Below are positions 46,927 to 57,185 of a stretch of DNA of 64,000 nt, piece after piece. The notes under the pieces were generated by a model. It did no database searches and was not told where the DNA came from. It saw only the letters and a program-made list of their open reading frames with translations. The translations under genes and the position numbers were made by a program. Within the stretch, counting starts at the first letter, position 1, and each line of letters starts with the position of its first letter. The DNA is from Pseudomonadaceae bacterium SI-3 (GTDB lineage: Bacteria; Pseudomonadota; Gammaproteobacteria; Pseudomonadales; Pseudomonadaceae): positions 2,852,001-2,916,000 of the forward strand of contig CP026511.1 in the NCBI GenBank assembly GCA_004010935.1. Direction: 5' to 3'.

Positions 46927-47730
46927 TCAACGCAACAGCGTCATACGTAGCCCATCCTCGTCGGAGGCCTCCGCCTCCATGCGCCGCGCCTTGATTCGCT
47001 CCTGGGTAAGCGCTTCGTACCAAGCCGCAACGCCTTTGCCTTTCAGCGAGACCCGTATCGTGCTGTCGAGCCGCAGGACATTGGCCAGCAGCGCGCCCCA
47101 CTCTGCCGTCGGCTCTTGCGGCAATCGAGGCAGCCAGAGTTCGCCAGTGCTTTTCAACTGACGCAACAGGGTGCCCGGATTTGGCAGGATGATACCGAGC
47201 GGCTGATCAGGCACGAACTGCTCCACGTGCAGATAAGGACGACCGTTGCCACGGGTTACACCGTATAGCGCCATCAGCCGATCCGAATCGCCTGGCAGGC
47301 GCGCCAGCAAATAGGCTTGCCTCGCCTCTGGGCCGTACAGCGTAGAGCGATGAAACACCTCGTTAGCCCATAGACTGCTCGATCCGCACTCACGCCCCTC
47401 ACACCAGAAGAGCAGTTCAGCGCCCTCGTTCAACAGACGATTTCGTCCACGCTCGAACGCTTCGATGCCGGTATGGACATCGGGCAGAAGATAGGTAACG
47501 GCCGTCAGGTGGCCGCTGGCGGCGATCTGATCGCTCATGCGTAGCCGCCCGCTGATACGCCGTATCGAATCCAGCGGATAGGTTCGGTCCAGCACGTCCC
47601 GCTCTTTGAAGCCCACGATTTCAGATTGCGGGTATCGCGGAAGCAAGTCGAAGTCTCTGCTGCCCGGAAGATCCGCCGCATCAGCGGTGCTGATAGCCAA
47701 GATCAGCGCTGTTACCCATCTAACTCGCAT
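46927..47730 (-). CDS. DUF4892-domain periplasmic protein
   Basis: A 267-residue exported protein with signal peptide 1-18 (ending ADA). It contains the DUF4892 signature: RDFDLLPRYPQSEIVGF near the start and a cysteine pair in FWCEGRECGSSSLWAN. Function unknown. The ATG at 47730 is chosen over an in-frame TTG because GAGGTG precedes it. It shares orientation with the downstream AI-2E-type gene, 81 bp away. Confidence 0.82.
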   Translation of the reverse strand: MRVRWVTALILAISTADAADLPGSRDFDLLPRYPQSEIVGFKERDVLDRTYPLDSIRRISGRLRMSDQIAASGHLTAVTYLLPDVHTGIEAFERGRNRLLNEGAELLFWCEGRECGSSSLWANEVFHRSTLYGPEARQAYLLARLPGDSDRLMALYGVTRGNGRPYLHVEQFVPDQPLGIILPNPGTLLRQLKSTGELWLPRLPQEPTAEWGALLANVLRLDSTIRVSLKGKGVAAWYEALTQERIKARRMEAEASDEDGLRMTLLR

Positions 47731-47908
47731 ACGACACCTCAATGGGTCACCACCGACGGCAGGTCCAGACCCTTAGAGGTGGCAGTGGTATGGAGGTTGA
47801 TCATTGCGGTGTTCCCTGCTGAGGCGATAGCCCAGCGTCACCAGTTGGCAAATGCAAGTCAAGCGGGGCTTTGCGACAGATTCTTGCGTAATCCCGTCCT
47901 GCCTCGAT

Positions 47909-48766
47909 TCACCCTGCGAAGAACGGGTTGAAAACTGCCGCCACCGCTTCGGCCCCGACTTCATCGTCCAAGTGCAGGTGATGGCCGCCGGGCAACCGAT
48001 GCAGCACGAATGGCAAGGCCTGGGTCAGTTCGAGCATGGCCGGCTGGGTCAGCAAACCTTGTTCTGCCAGCACCAGGCTCGCCGGACAGGCCACGCCATG
48101 CACGAATGCCAACGCGTGGGCACGAGTCAGGCGCATCGACGACGGCAGCATCAAACGCGCATCAGTGCGCCAGGTATAACCACCGGGAACCGGCATCAAC
48201 CCTCGCTGCGCGAGCCGCTCGGCTGCCTCATGGCTGACAGCCCCCACGCCTTTCATGCGCGCCGCGACAGCCTGCTCGAAGCTGGCGTAGACCGGCTTTC
48301 GCTTGTCGTCGACGACAAGCAACTTTTGCAGCGATTCCCCAAGCTTCTGCGGCGCCGTTTCGGCTTCGCCGGTATAGGGGATCACCCCGTCGATCAGGGC
48401 CAGTCGCTCGACCCGATCAGGCATGGCACCGGCCAGCAACACCGACACGATGGCGCCCATCGAGTGCCCCAATAAAGAAAACCGCTTCCAGCCAAACTGT
48501 TCGGCCGTCTGCAAGACGTCGTGCGCGTAGTCCCAGATGTTGTACGCCGCCCCAAGCGGTCGATGATCGGAATGCCCGTGCCCTGGCAGGTCTAGCGCAA
48601 CGATCCGGACGCCCTCAAGCAACGGCGCCAAACGCGAAAAGGTGGCCGCATTGTCCAGCCAGCCGTGCAAAGCAATGACCGGCTGACCGTCCTCCGGACC
48701 GTACAGGTGAGCCGCTACCTCGATATGTGGAAGGCTCAGGCGGATCTCTTCGAACGTGACACTCAT
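47909..48766 (-). CDS. Alpha/beta hydrolase
   Basis: A 285-residue cytoplasmic alpha/beta-fold hydrolase. Oxyanion HGWLDNAATF at 34-43, nucleophile elbow LGHSMG with Ser102, and catalytic His in LPGGHHLHLDD near the C-terminus. It is close to a group of uncharacterised pseudomonad hydrolases. Its ATG overlaps the stop of a second alpha/beta hydrolase by 4 bp. Substrate unknown. Confidence 0.88.
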   Translation of the reverse strand: MSVTFEEIRLSLPHIEVAAHLYGPEDGQPVIALHGWLDNAATFSRLAPLLEGVRIVALDLPGHGHSDHRPLGAAYNIWDYAHDVLQTAEQFGWKRFSLLGHSMGAIVSVLLAGAMPDRVERLALIDGVIPYTGEAETAPQKLGESLQKLLVVDDKRKPVYASFEQAVAARMKGVGAVSHEAAERLAQRGLMPVPGGYTWRTDARLMLPSSMRLTRAHALAFVHGVACPASLVLAEQGLLTQPAMLELTQALPFVLHRLPGGHHLHLDDEVGAEAVAAVFNPFFAG

Positions 48767-49569
48767 GCGGCACCCCGCCTGTCCAGTTCGGTCCAGCGAC
48801 CGAACAACTGCCTGAGCAGGGCCGCGGTTTCACCCGGTCGCTCGAGCGGAAACATATGCCCGCCGGGCAAGGTATGCGCCTCGCCGTGGGCGACCAGTCG
48901 TAGCAGATAAAGATGATGGGGCAGCACAACTCGGCTTTCACGTCCCCGCACGACAGCCAGTGGCATCTTCAGCGCATGGGGCCAGCCGGGCGTCACATGC
49001 GGCACGCTGCGATAGATACGAATTTCAGTCTCCGGGTCGAAGCGCAAACGCACCCCTTGAGCAGTCGGCTCGAGCCCATGCTCGACATACGCATCCAGGC
49101 AGGCAGGATCGAAAGCGCGAAACAGTGCTTTGCTGGCGAAGTAACGCCGCGCTTCGTCGACGCAACTGAACTGTTCGCGACGACCAAGGGTACGCCCCGC
49201 GGGCGTCAGACGATCAATGAAACCAAAGCGTTTACCCGCCCAGATCAAGGTTTGATCCAGCCAGGTCGGCATAGGCGAATCGAGCATGACCACCCCGCGA
49301 TAAAGCTCCGGGCGTTGTAAGGCGGCGTGATAGTGCAGCATTCCACCAAGCGAATGCCCGACTCCCCAGACCGGCTCCTGCAACGCCGCTAGCTGTTCAA
49401 TCAGCTCCTGCACCAGGTTCTGCCAGTTGTCATCGACCGGGAAGCGCGGGTCATGACCGTGCTGATCGAGGTGGGTGACTGCGTACTCGGGCGTCAGGTC
49501 TTCAAACAGCTTGCGATAGGTGGCAGATGGAAAACCGTTGGCGTGAGCGAAAAAAATGCGTTGCGTCAT
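48763..49569 (-). CDS. Alpha/beta hydrolase, upstream partner
   Basis: A 268-residue alpha/beta hydrolase. Nucleophile elbow VGHSLGG with Ser73 and catalytic His in LPGGHMFPLERP near residue 243. A lid-like insertion (about 95-180) separates strands. It overlaps the next hydrolase gene by 4 bp and is translated with it. The two proteins resemble each other only in the general fold, so they are not recent duplicates. Substrate unknown. Confidence 0.88.
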   Translation of the reverse strand: MTQRIFFAHANGFPSATYRKLFEDLTPEYAVTHLDQHGHDPRFPVDDNWQNLVQELIEQLAALQEPVWGVGHSLGGMLHYHAALQRPELYRGVVMLDSPMPTWLDQTLIWAGKRFGFIDRLTPAGRTLGRREQFSCVDEARRYFASKALFRAFDPACLDAYVEHGLEPTAQGVRLRFDPETEIRIYRSVPHVTPGWPHALKMPLAVVRGRESRVVLPHHLYLLRLVAHGEAHTLPGGHMFPLERPGETAALLRQLFGRWTELDRRGAA

Positions 49570-49676
49570 GAGTTATAGGCGCTGGATGGACACGACGGCC
49601 ATTGTCTGGCGCCCCTTCCCTTAACGGCAATCGGCCGAAGCGGCAGAAGCAAAGGCAGTCCTGCCAAACAGAGCGC

Positions 49677-50132
49677 CTACGACGCCTCCATAGGCTGCGG
49701 ACTGTTTTCGCCAATCGGCACGACCGCAACAGTCAAACGCGAAATGCAGCTCAGCTTGCCGTCATCCCCGTGCAGCCGTATGTCCCAGACGTGGCTGGAC
49801 CGTCCCAGATGAACCGGACGACAGACCGCGGTGACACGACCGCTGCGTACCGCGCGGATATGGTTGGCGTTCACTTCGAGGCCGACACAATAAAATCGGC
49901 TCGGGTCGATGCATTGGTAGCTGGCCATGGACCCAACGGTCTCAGCGAGCACTACCGAAGCACCGCCGTGCAGCAACCCATAGGGCTGGTGAGTACGGGA
50001 GTCAACGACCATGCTGGCTGTGAGGCAATCCTCTTCGACTGCTTCGAAACGAATATCTAGCAGCTCGACAATGGTGTTCTGACGGTTGGCGTTGAGTTGT
50101 TCGAGGCTCGGTGGTCGCTGCCAAATGCTCAC
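49677..50132 (-). CDS. Hotdog-fold acyl-CoA thioesterase (YdiI/MenI-like)
   Basis: A 151-residue single-hotdog thioesterase. The active-site segment is PYGLLHGGASVVLAETVGSMA, where the Glu in ALAET-like context is the probable general base. It resembles the YdiI/EntH group acting on aryl- and acyl-CoA. Translation starts at a GTG (50132) preceded by CAGGAG at 7 nt. It lies 107 bp upstream of the alpha/beta hydrolase pair on the same strand. Confidence 0.88.
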   Translation of the reverse strand: MSIWQRPPSLEQLNANRQNTIVELLDIRFEAVEEDCLTASMVVDSRTHQPYGLLHGGASVVLAETVGSMASYQCIDPSRFYCVGLEVNANHIRAVRSGRVTAVCRPVHLGRSSHVWDIRLHGDDGKLSCISRLTVAVVPIGENSPQPMEAS

Positions 50133-50208
50133 GTATCGCTCCTGTTTTTGTTTTGTCTGCGCAAGTCACTTGCAGTTGCAAGCGCAGCATCGATAGTAGC
50201 TAGTGCAA

Positions 50209-50667
50209 TTAGACTGGATGCCGCAGCGCAACCAGGCGCATCAACCCCGCCGCAACGTGCTCCCCTTCCAACTCAGCCAGGCTAGCGGTTGCCATCGGAA
50301 TGGGCGCGTCGCGGTGACCACTGACCAGCCACCCGCCGAACACACCGACAAAGGGCTGATGGGTGACCAGCAACACGTGCTGTTCGCTACGACGATCGAG
50401 ATAAAGCAGCGCATCGGCCGGATCAGATTCCGGCGTCAACCAGGGTACGGTTTCCACCGATCGGCTAAAACCGAGCGCCTGCCGGACGATCTCAGCGGTC
50501 TGTTGGGCTCGCTGATAGGGACTTGCCAGAATGGCCTGCAGCGGTTGCCCTTGTAGATGCGCGGCGGCGCGCTCCACTTCGACTCGACCCGCAGCGGTGA
50601 GGTTACGCTCGGCATCGGTCCGGTTGCGGGGCTCGGCTTCGCCGTGGCGCAACAGCCACAACATCAT
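50209..50667 (-). CDS. sixA: SixA, phosphohistidine phosphatase
   Basis: A 152-residue histidine-phosphatase-superfamily protein. The RHGEAEP motif (catalytic His8) and SPYQRAQQTAE fit SixA, which removes phosphate from histidine phosphotransfer domains and the nitrogen phosphotransferase NPr. A second catalytic His is in LLVTHQPFVG. Its ATG overlaps the stop of the DUF4389 gene by 4 bp. Confidence 0.88.
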   Translation of the reverse strand: MMLWLLRHGEAEPRNRTDAERNLTAAGRVEVERAAAHLQGQPLQAILASPYQRAQQTAEIVRQALGFSRSVETVPWLTPESDPADALLYLDRRSEQHVLLVTHQPFVGVFGGWLVSGHRDAPIPMATASLAELEGEHVAAGLMRLVALRHPV

Positions 50668-51002
50668 GGCTGCGGCTCCTGTTTTGGTGGGGCCGGCTGT
50701 ACTGGAGGCACCGCTTCCCTATCGGCCGGACGCGGTTTCGGCCAATCGGACATCGGCCAAGGCTTGCGATCGGTATTGAACGTGCCGAAACGGCCTATCT
50801 GCGCCACGTACTGGCTGAGGCTGTCACCGAACTCCAGTAAGCTGTCGTTGGCCTTGCCGTTCACCGCCTGCAGCACCAACTGCGCCACGATTACAACCAG
50901 CAGGGCCAGTTCGGCCAACTGCCAGACAAAAAAGAAAATCAGCATCCAGAGTGCGCGCAGAATCAGCGACTCGCGCTCTGCGCTGCGGTGTGATGTGTTC
51001 AT
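50664..51002 (-). CDS. DUF4389-domain membrane protein
   Basis: A 112-residue protein with one strong or two close transmembrane segments (about 16-48), the DUF4389 sequence YVAQIGRFGTFNTDRKPWPM, and a proline-rich C-terminal tail (85-112). Function unknown. The ATG at 51002 is chosen from the family start. It lies 19 bp after gpsA and overlaps sixA by 4 bp, so gpsA, this gene and sixA form an operon. Confidence 0.85.
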   Translation of the reverse strand: MNTSHRSAERESLILRALWMLIFFFVWQLAELALLVVIVAQLVLQAVNGKANDSLLEFGDSLSQYVAQIGRFGTFNTDRKPWPMSDWPKPRPADREAVPPVQPAPPKQEPQP

Positions 51003-51021
51003 TGGTAGCTCCGTTGTCGTA

Positions 51022-52044
51022 TCAGAAACCGTCGGTGGAAATGAAATCCACGTCGGTCTTCGGTTCACCGCGCATCAGCAGCGCAATCACCTGATCCAGC
51101 GTACGCCCCTCAAACAGAATGGCATGCAGACCCGCGACCAGTGGCATGTAGACCTGTAGCTCCTCGGCCTTGGTCTTCAATACCTTGATGGTATTGACGC
51201 CTTCGGCCACTTCACCCAGCCGCGACACCGCCTCATCGAGACTCAACCCCTCACCAAGAGCATGGCCCACCTGAAAGTTGCGACTCTTCGTCGAGGTGCA
51301 CGTGACGATCAGGTCTCCCACCCCTGCCAGCCCGAGAAACGTCATCGGATTTGCGCCGAGCCTAACAGCAAAGCGAGTCATTTCAGCCAGGGCGCGCGTG
51401 ATCAGCATACTGCGGGTGTTTTCGCCCATGCCGAGGGCTGCGGCCATACCAGCCATGATCGCGTACACATTTTTCAATGCTCCGCCAAGCTCGACGCCAA
51501 ACCGGTCAGAACTGGCATAGACACGAAACGTGCGCCCATGCAGCGCCTGCTGCACGCAACGGCAAAGCGCCTCATCGTCGCTGGCGACAACCGTCGCGGT
51601 CAGTGCATGCTCGGCTACTTCTCGCGCCAGGTTAGGTCCTGAAATCACCCCGATTCGGGCCTGTGGCGCGATTTCTTCCAGGATCTGGCTCATCAGCATG
51701 AAGCCCTGGGCCTCGATACCTTTCGTAGTGCTAACCAACATCTTCCCCGATAGATGATCAGCGAAAGGGGCCAAGGCCTGGCGCAAGGCGCTGGAAGGCA
51801 ATGCGACGAAGATCAGCTGACAGTCAGCCAACGTCTGCCCAAGATCGGTGACAGGGCAGACGCCTGGCAGCAGCGTCACACCTTTCAGATATCGCGGATT
51901 CTGGCGGTGCGTGCGAATGCTCTCGGCCTGCTCGGCATCGCGCATCCACAAACGGACGCTGTGGCCGTTCTCGGCAAGCAGGTTTGCGATAGCGGTTCCG
52001 AAGCTGCCGCCGCCAAGCACCGCTATGGGTTGCTGTTCAGTCAT
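51022..52044 (-). CDS. gpsA: GpsA, NAD(P)-dependent glycerol-3-phosphate dehydrogenase
   Basis: A 340-residue enzyme making sn-glycerol-3-phosphate from dihydroxyacetone phosphate for phospholipid synthesis. The Rossmann motif is [12 protein letters not shown] near residue 10. The catalytic lysine lies in [12 protein letters not shown], and the substrate-binding [15 protein letters not shown] and [14 protein letters not shown] segments are intact. The ATG at 52044 begins family homology. It is divergent from fabA, so phospholipid head and tail synthesis share one regulatory spacer. Confidence 0.95.
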   Translation of the reverse strand: MTEQQPIAVLGGGSFGTAIANLLAENGHSVRLWMRDAEQAESIRTHRQNPRYLKGVTLLPGVCPVTDLGQTLADCQLIFVALPSSALRQALAPFADHLSGKMLVSTTKGIEAQGFMLMSQILEEIAPQARIGVISGPNLAREVAEHALTATVVASDDEALCRCVQQALHGRTFRVYASSDRFGVELGGALKNVYAIMAGMAAALGMGENTRSMLITRALAEMTRFAVRLGANPMTFLGLAGVGDLIVTCTSTKSRNFQVGHALGEGLSLDEAVSRLGEVAEGVNTIKVLKTKAEELQVYMPLVAGLHAILFEGRTLDQVIALLMRGEPKTDVDFISTDGF

Positions 52045-52461
52045 GGGGGATCCGTTTAGGCACAGAGTGCAATGGTCAGCATTATACGTAGCGCTCCGCA
52101 CGCAACCAGTGCAAACCCTGATGCCAGCAGAATCATCCGATTACAATTTCCGGTCGCGCCGAGCGACAGCGAAAGACCGTGTGGCCAGGCTTGCGTTGTC
52201 AGCATCCTGGGGCGGCATTCCCCAATGGTCTATAAGAGGCAGAACGTCACATGGTCGTTGTCACGGATCAGGAGTGTTAAAGTATCGGCCCGTTTCTACC
52301 GTGGTGGTCTCGTGGTTGGTCGAAACGAGCGGTACCCATGTCCCTGTGCTGTGACTTTCAGCGCAAGGCGGCAGTCTATGACTAGTCTTATGGCCGGACT
52401 CGCTTATTCGAGTCGGATGAACGCAGCAAGCCCTCCATAAAGGGACCATTGAGGAATACGC
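52045..52461. other. gpsA-fabA divergent spacer
   Basis: No gene is supported in these 417 bp. It contains the palindrome GACTAGTC (52380-52387) and the dyad GACTCG-N6-CGAGTC (52397-52414), the latter ending 47 bp before fabA. Either could be a regulator site or part of the leader. I found no clear match to the DesT or FabR operators I remember. Confidence 0.45.
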
Positions 52462-52977
52462 ATGACCAAACAACAGGCCTTTACTCGGGAAGATCTGCTC
52501 CGTTGCAGCCGCGGCGAGCTGTTCGGCCCCGGTAATGCGCAACTGCCCGCGCCGAACATGCTAATGGTTGACCGCATCGTTCATATCAGCGAAGTCGGCG
52601 GCAAGTACGGCAAGGGCGAGCTGGTTGCAGAGCTGGATATCAACCCTGATCTCTGGTTCTTTGCCTGCCACTTCGAAGGTGACCCGGTCATGCCTGGCTG
52701 CCTGGGCCTCGATGCCATGTGGCAGCTGGTCGGCTTCTATCTGGGCTGGCAGGGCAACCCGGGCCGTGGTCGTGCGCTGGGTTCTGGCGAGGTCAAATTC
52801 TTTGGTCAGGTCCTGCCGACCGCCAAGAAGGTTACCTATAACATCCATATCAAACGCACCATCAGCCGCTCTCTGGTACTCGGTATCGCCGATGGCACCG
52901 TCAGCGTGGATGGTCGCGAGATTTACAGTGCCGAAGGTTTGCGTGTCGGCCTGTTTACATCTACTGATAGCTTCTGA
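52462..52977 (+). CDS. fabA: FabA, 3-hydroxydecanoyl-ACP dehydratase/isomerase
   Basis: A 171-residue hotdog enzyme that introduces the cis double bond of unsaturated fatty acids at C10. Catalytic His70 ([13 protein letters not shown]) and Asp84 (LGLDAMWQL) are at the same positions as in E. coli FabA. Length is normal. It is followed 11 bp later by fabB, the classical fabA-fabB operon of pseudomonads. Confidence 0.97.
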   Translation: MTKQQAFTREDLLRCSRGELFGPGNAQLPAPNMLMVDRIVHISEVGGKYGKGELVAELDINPDLWFFACHFEGDPVMPGCLGLDAMWQLVGFYLGWQGNPGRGRALGSGEVKFFGQVLPTAKKVTYNIHIKRTISRSLVLGIADGTVSVDGREIYSAEGLRVGLFTSTDSF

Positions 52978-52988
52978 AGGACTTCCGC

Positions 52989-54206
52989 ATGCGTCGCGTC
53001 GTAATCACCGGCCTGGGTATCGTTTCCTGCCTCGGCAATGACAAAGACACCGTTTCCGCCAACCTACGGGCCAGTCGCCCCGGTATTCGCTTCAATCAGG
53101 CCTATGCCGATATGGGCCTGCGTAGCCAGGTCTCCGGCTCGGTTGATCTGAACCTCGAAGAGCTGATCGACCGCAAGGTTCTGCGCTTCATGGGCGATGC
53201 GGCAGCTTACGCCTATCTGGCGATGCAACAGGCCCTGGAAGACTCAGGCCTCAGCGCCGAGGATATTTCCAACCCGCGCATCGGCCTCATTGCAGGATCC
53301 GGTGGCGCCTCTACCATCAATCAGATGGAAGCCATCGACATCCTTCGCGAGAAGGGCGTCAAGCGCATCGGGCCATACCGTGTACCGCGTACCATGAGCA
53401 GCACGGTTTCCGCTTGCCTGGCGACGCCGTTCCGCATCAAGGGCATCAACTACTCCATCGCCTCGGCCTGCGCCACCAGCGCACACTGCATCGGCCATGC
53501 GATGGAACAGATCCAAATGGGCAAGCAGGACGTCGTCTTTGCCGGCGGCGGAGAGGAAGAGCACTGGAGCCAGAGCTGCCTGTTCGACGCCATGGGCGCC
53601 CTCTCCAGCCAGTACAACGAGACGCCGGAAAAGGCCTCGCGCGCCTATGATGCCAAGCGTGACGGCTTCGTCATCGCGGGTGGCGGCGGCATGGTGGTGG
53701 TCGAAGAGCTGGAGCATGCGCTCAAGCGCGGCGCTAAAATCTACGCGGAAATTGTCGGCTACGGCGCGACCTCCGATGGCTACGACATGGTCGCACCGAG
53801 CGGCGAAGGCGCGCTGCGCTGCATGCAGCAGGCGATGGCCACGGTTGAAGGTGATGTCGATTACCTGAACACCCATGGCACCTCCACTCCTGTGGGCGAC
53901 GTCGCTGAGAGCAAGGCCGTACGCAACATGTTCGGTGACAAGATCCCAGCCATCAGCTCGACCAAGAGCCTGTCAGGCCACTCACTGGGCGCCGCAGGTG
54001 TTCACGAAGCGATCTATTGCATGCTGATGATGCAGGGCAACTTCATTGCCGGCTCGGCCAACATCGAAGAGCTCGATGCAGAAGTCGCGGATCTGCCGAT
54101 CGTTCGCGAAACCCGCGAAGATGCCAAGATCGACACCGTCATGAGTAACAGCTTTGGCTTCGGCGGCACCAACGCAACGTTGGTACTGAAGCGCTGGAAA
54201 GGCTGA
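52989..54206 (+). CDS. fabB: FabB, 3-oxoacyl-ACP synthase I
   Basis: A 405-residue condensing enzyme elongating the cis-3-decenoyl-ACP formed by FabA. The Cys-His-His triad is Cys161 ([12 protein letters not shown]), a His in [11 protein letters not shown] and a His in [11 protein letters not shown]. The C-terminal [15 protein letters not shown] is typical. It is co-transcribed with fabA and ends at a strong hairpin terminator. Confidence 0.97.
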   Translation: MRRVVITGLGIVSCLGNDKDTVSANLRASRPGIRFNQAYADMGLRSQVSGSVDLNLEELIDRKVLRFMGDAAAYAYLAMQQALEDSGLSAEDISNPRIGLIAGSGGASTINQMEAIDILREKGVKRIGPYRVPRTMSSTVSACLATPFRIKGINYSIASACATSAHCIGHAMEQIQMGKQDVVFAGGGEEEHWSQSCLFDAMGALSSQYNETPEKASRAYDAKRDGFVIAGGGGMVVVEELEHALKRGAKIYAEIVGYGATSDGYDMVAPSGEGALRCMQQAMATVEGDVDYLNTHGTSTPVGDVAESKAVRNMFGDKIPAISSTKSLSGHSLGAAGVHEAIYCMLMMQGNFIAGSANIEELDAEVADLPIVRETREDAKIDTVMSNSFGFGGTNATLVLKRWKG

Positions 54207-54226
54207 TCACCACAGCTGGTAAACGA

Positions 54227-54256
54227 CAACGGCGCCTCAGGGCGCCGTTGTTGTTT
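54227..54256 (+). terminator. Terminator of fabA-fabB
   Basis: CAACGGCGCC-TCAG-GGCGCCGTTG forms a perfect 10-bp stem followed by a T-rich tract (TTGTTTG), 20 bp after the fabB stop. Confidence 0.85.
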
Positions 54257-54328
54257 GTGGATGTTTATATGTCGCCATCATCAGATCGCGTAACCAAACC
54301 GGAACGCGACCTGGACAAAATCAGTAGA

Positions 54329-55567
54329 TCAGGAAGCCTGCATCTGTCCTTCCACATCCCCATGCGCTATGCATGATGCGGCTGTAAAGAGCGCATCCGT
54401 CGAGGAGTTCAGCGCAGTCTCGGCCGAATCCTGAATTACTCCGATGATGAAGCCGACAGCGACGACCTGCATCGCCAAATCGTTGGAAATCCCAAACAGG
54501 CTGCAAGCCAGCGGAATCAGCAACAGCGAACCGCCAGCGACACCAGAGGCACCGCAGGCACAAACCGCCGCGAGCAGGCTGAGCAAGATCGCCGTCGGGA
54601 TATCCACAACGATGCCCAGCGTGTTCACGGCTGCCAATGTCAGCACCGTAATGGTAATAGCCGCCCCACCCATATTGATGGTCGCACCAAGCGGGATCGA
54701 AACCGAGTAGGTGTCCTTATGCAGCCCGAGGCGCTCGCACAATTGCATGTTCACCGGGATGTTGGCTGCGGAGCTGCGGGTAAAGAACGCAGTGATACCG
54801 CTCTCCCGCAAGCAGGTGAACACCAACGGGTAAGGGTTGCGGCGAATCTGCCAGAACACGATCAAGGGGTTAACCACCAGCGCCATGAACAGCATGCTGC
54901 CCACCAGCACCATCAGGAGCTGCAGGTAACCGGCCAGCGCGGCAAAGCCGGACTCGGCTAAGGTCCCCGCTACCAGACCAAAGATACCCAGCGGAGCAAA
55001 CCCGATGACGACCTTGACGATCAAGGTAACGCCTTCCGAGACATCGGCGATCAGATCGCGAGTGCTCTGACGCGCGTGCCTAAACGCAAACCCAAGTCCA
55101 ATCGCCCACGCCAGGATGCCGATGAAATTACCTTCGATCAGCGCATGGATCGGGTTATCCACGACGTTGAACAGTAACGTTTTCAAAACAGCCCCGACAC
55201 CTGCAGGCGGTACGACGTCATTTGCCTGGCTGACCAACGTCAGGCTTGTCGGGAACATGAAGCTGGCGATAACAGCTACGGCTGCCGCACTGACCGTGCC
55301 CAACGCATAGAGCATCAGAACCGGACGAATGTGCGTCGGCTGTCCGCGCTTGTGGTTGGCTAGCGACGCAGTGACCAGAACGAACACCAATACCGGCGCA
55401 ACCGCCTTCAATCCTGCGACGAACAGACTTCCCAGCAAGCTGACTGACGCTGCGGCCTCGGGCCACAGCCAGGCCAGAAGACAGCCCGCAACAAGGCCGA
55501 CCACAATCTGCGTGACCAGACCGATACGGTTATAAGCTCGAATTAGAGGAGATGAGGGATTGGACAT
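54329..55567 (-). CDS. sstT: SstT, Na+/serine-threonine symporter
   Basis: A 412-residue inner-membrane protein of the dicarboxylate/amino acid:cation symporter family with about eight helices and two re-entrant hairpins. The first hairpin is [19 protein letters not shown] (serine-rich motif) and a later segment is [18 protein letters not shown] with the NMGG cation-binding motif. Length and motif details match E. coli SstT. It converges on fabB. Confidence 0.94.
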   Translation of the reverse strand: MSNPSSPLIRAYNRIGLVTQIVVGLVAGCLLAWLWPEAAASVSLLGSLFVAGLKAVAPVLVFVLVTASLANHKRGQPTHIRPVLMLYALGTVSAAAVAVIASFMFPTSLTLVSQANDVVPPAGVGAVLKTLLFNVVDNPIHALIEGNFIGILAWAIGLGFAFRHARQSTRDLIADVSEGVTLIVKVVIGFAPLGIFGLVAGTLAESGFAALAGYLQLLMVLVGSMLFMALVVNPLIVFWQIRRNPYPLVFTCLRESGITAFFTRSSAANIPVNMQLCERLGLHKDTYSVSIPLGATINMGGAAITITVLTLAAVNTLGIVVDIPTAILLSLLAAVCACGASGVAGGSLLLIPLACSLFGISNDLAMQVVAVGFIIGVIQDSAETALNSSTDALFTAASCIAHGDVEGQMQAS

Positions 55568-55986
55568 AGCGAAGTCTCGGCGTAGACGGCTGGATCAGGC
55601 GAGGCCCATCGCCCTGGAAGCGACAGCCGAAGCCCTGCGAAAAACGCCGGATGGTACGCATCTCCACCCGATCTGCCCAGCTTCGGGGCAAAACGGATGG
55701 ACTGACACCTTGTAGCACAGTGCAGAACACGAAGCCCCTTGCAGGGCGTCGCCGAAACAAAGCGGGCCAGATGGTAAATCGTACTACCCGCTCGTTTAGA
55801 TTAATCCCAGCGATGCCCGCTCCTGGCTCGGGGCGCTGGCCTGGTTAGAACCCAAAGATGGCTGAAGAGACAGGTCACGAATCTTCATCAATCAGCAGGA
55901 ACGGGCATCTTGAAATCTTGGCGTTGAGAAGGCGTGAAGAGCGGCACATGGAGCCATCCGACGGCCAACTGGCGCCACTTCAGTGT
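55568..55986. other. 419-bp spacer between the amidohydrolase gene and sstT
   Basis: I see no supportable gene, no strong terminator and no clear promoter. Short frames here have neither ribosome-binding sites nor family resemblance. The sstT promoter must lie near 55568-55700. Confidence 0.4.
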
Positions 55987-57009
55987 TTACCGCACCTCCG
56001 CCTGCCGCTTACGCGGAAGTACAGCGAGAAAATTGTCACGCGCCACTTTGCGTGCCACGGCCTCGGGCAACGCATCGAGGAAAGGATCAAATGCGTGCAT
56101 CGCCTCTCCCAAACCTTCGAAGCGCCCCACAACATCTGAACCAATCATGAAGCGCGTAGGATGCCGCGCGACCAAAGCCACCCAGTCGGGATCGGGTGCG
56201 CCTGCGCTGTCCAGCAGATACGGACGAAGCATGGTCCATGACAAATCGACGTATAGATTCGGATAGTCATCGAGCAGGCGTTTGACGGTAGGTAACAGGA
56301 AGTCCAGCTTCTTCTGGTGACGATGAAGCTCCTTGCTGGTACCAGCATGCGCCCAGATAAAGCGTGTATGCGGGTGGTTACGCAGCGGCTCTTCCAATTC
56401 AGCCAGATAGAGCGGATTGCGCTCGCGCTTGGAGGTGATGTTTGAGTGCAGCATGACCGGCAGATCGAACTCGGCTGCCAGGTGGTAGACCCGCGTTAAC
56501 GCTTCGTTGTTGGCACGGGGCGTATCGCCCTGAGTCAGAGCCGTCACATCATCATGCCGAGTGAAGATCTCACCAAGTCCCTGCCACAGACCTGGGTCCA
56601 TATCGAGCATCCGACGGATATGCGCGTCGGCGTTCTTGTCATTCGGATTGAAGCCCGACAGAAACGGATGGAAGCGCTTGCGCTGCTCTTCGTCTAACTC
56701 CTTGAGCGCCGCAGCGACCACCACATCGGTCGCGCTGTACCAGTAGACGGCCGCGTCATCGCCCGCGTAGTAGCGAGGGCGTTTGGGCTCGTTCTCGTGC
56801 CATTTCTTAGCGACCGGTATACCGCTGATCATCACGTGATCAATGTCGCCCTTGTCCATGGCTTTAAGCAGCTGGTCCATGCCATCGCTTTCCTGGAAAA
56901 AGTCGACGAAATGCAGATGGGCGTCGCTATAGTGGTAGTCCCGTGCCTGTACCGGTGCAGCCGAGACAACCAGGCAAAACGCGGCGAGACAGTTTCGTAT
57001 GTTGAGCAA
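55987..57009 (-). CDS. Exported amidohydrolase-2-family protein
   Basis: A 340-residue TIM-barrel metal hydrolase with signal peptide 1-22 (ending VQA), hence probably periplasmic. Metal ligands are visible in YSDAHLHFVDFF (HxH), PVMLHSN, FIWAHAGTS and the late MIGSDVV (Asp). Family members are decarboxylases or hydrolases, usually cytoplasmic; export is unusual. It lies alone, divergent from nothing, 177 bp downstream of htpG with a terminator between. Substrate unknown. Confidence 0.83.
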   Translation of the reverse strand: MLNIRNCLAAFCLVVSAAPVQARDYHYSDAHLHFVDFFQESDGMDQLLKAMDKGDIDHVMISGIPVAKKWHENEPKRPRYYAGDDAAVYWYSATDVVVAAALKELDEEQRKRFHPFLSGFNPNDKNADAHIRRMLDMDPGLWQGLGEIFTRHDDVTALTQGDTPRANNEALTRVYHLAAEFDLPVMLHSNITSKRERNPLYLAELEEPLRNHPHTRFIWAHAGTSKELHRHQKKLDFLLPTVKRLLDDYPNLYVDLSWTMLRPYLLDSAGAPDPDWVALVARHPTRFMIGSDVVGRFEGLGEAMHAFDPFLDALPEAVARKVARDNFLAVLPRKRQAEVR

Positions 57010-57142
57010 CCGATGTCCTCCTGATGAGCACGCAGATAGACCGTCCAGTCGCTTGGCGGTTCATAACGCGATAACGCTGTTACAAGCGAGCCGCGTTTAA
57101 TGCCTGGTTTACCCTGATTCTTTCAGCAAACGCAGCTGAACG

Positions 57143-57172
57143 AAAAAGGCCCGTCAGTGACGGGCCTTTTTT
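57143..57172 (-). terminator. Intrinsic terminator of htpG
   Basis: AAAAAGGCCCGTCA-G-TGACGGGCC, a stem of about 11 bp with a short loop, followed on the minus strand by U residues, 14 bp after the htpG stop. The T-run on the plus side makes it potentially bidirectional. Confidence 0.88.
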
Positions 57173-57185
57173 GCGGCAGATCAGG

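Noticed and set aside
53244..53876. 210-codon frame opposite fabB
   Set aside because: Antisense to a highly conserved gene, no start signal.
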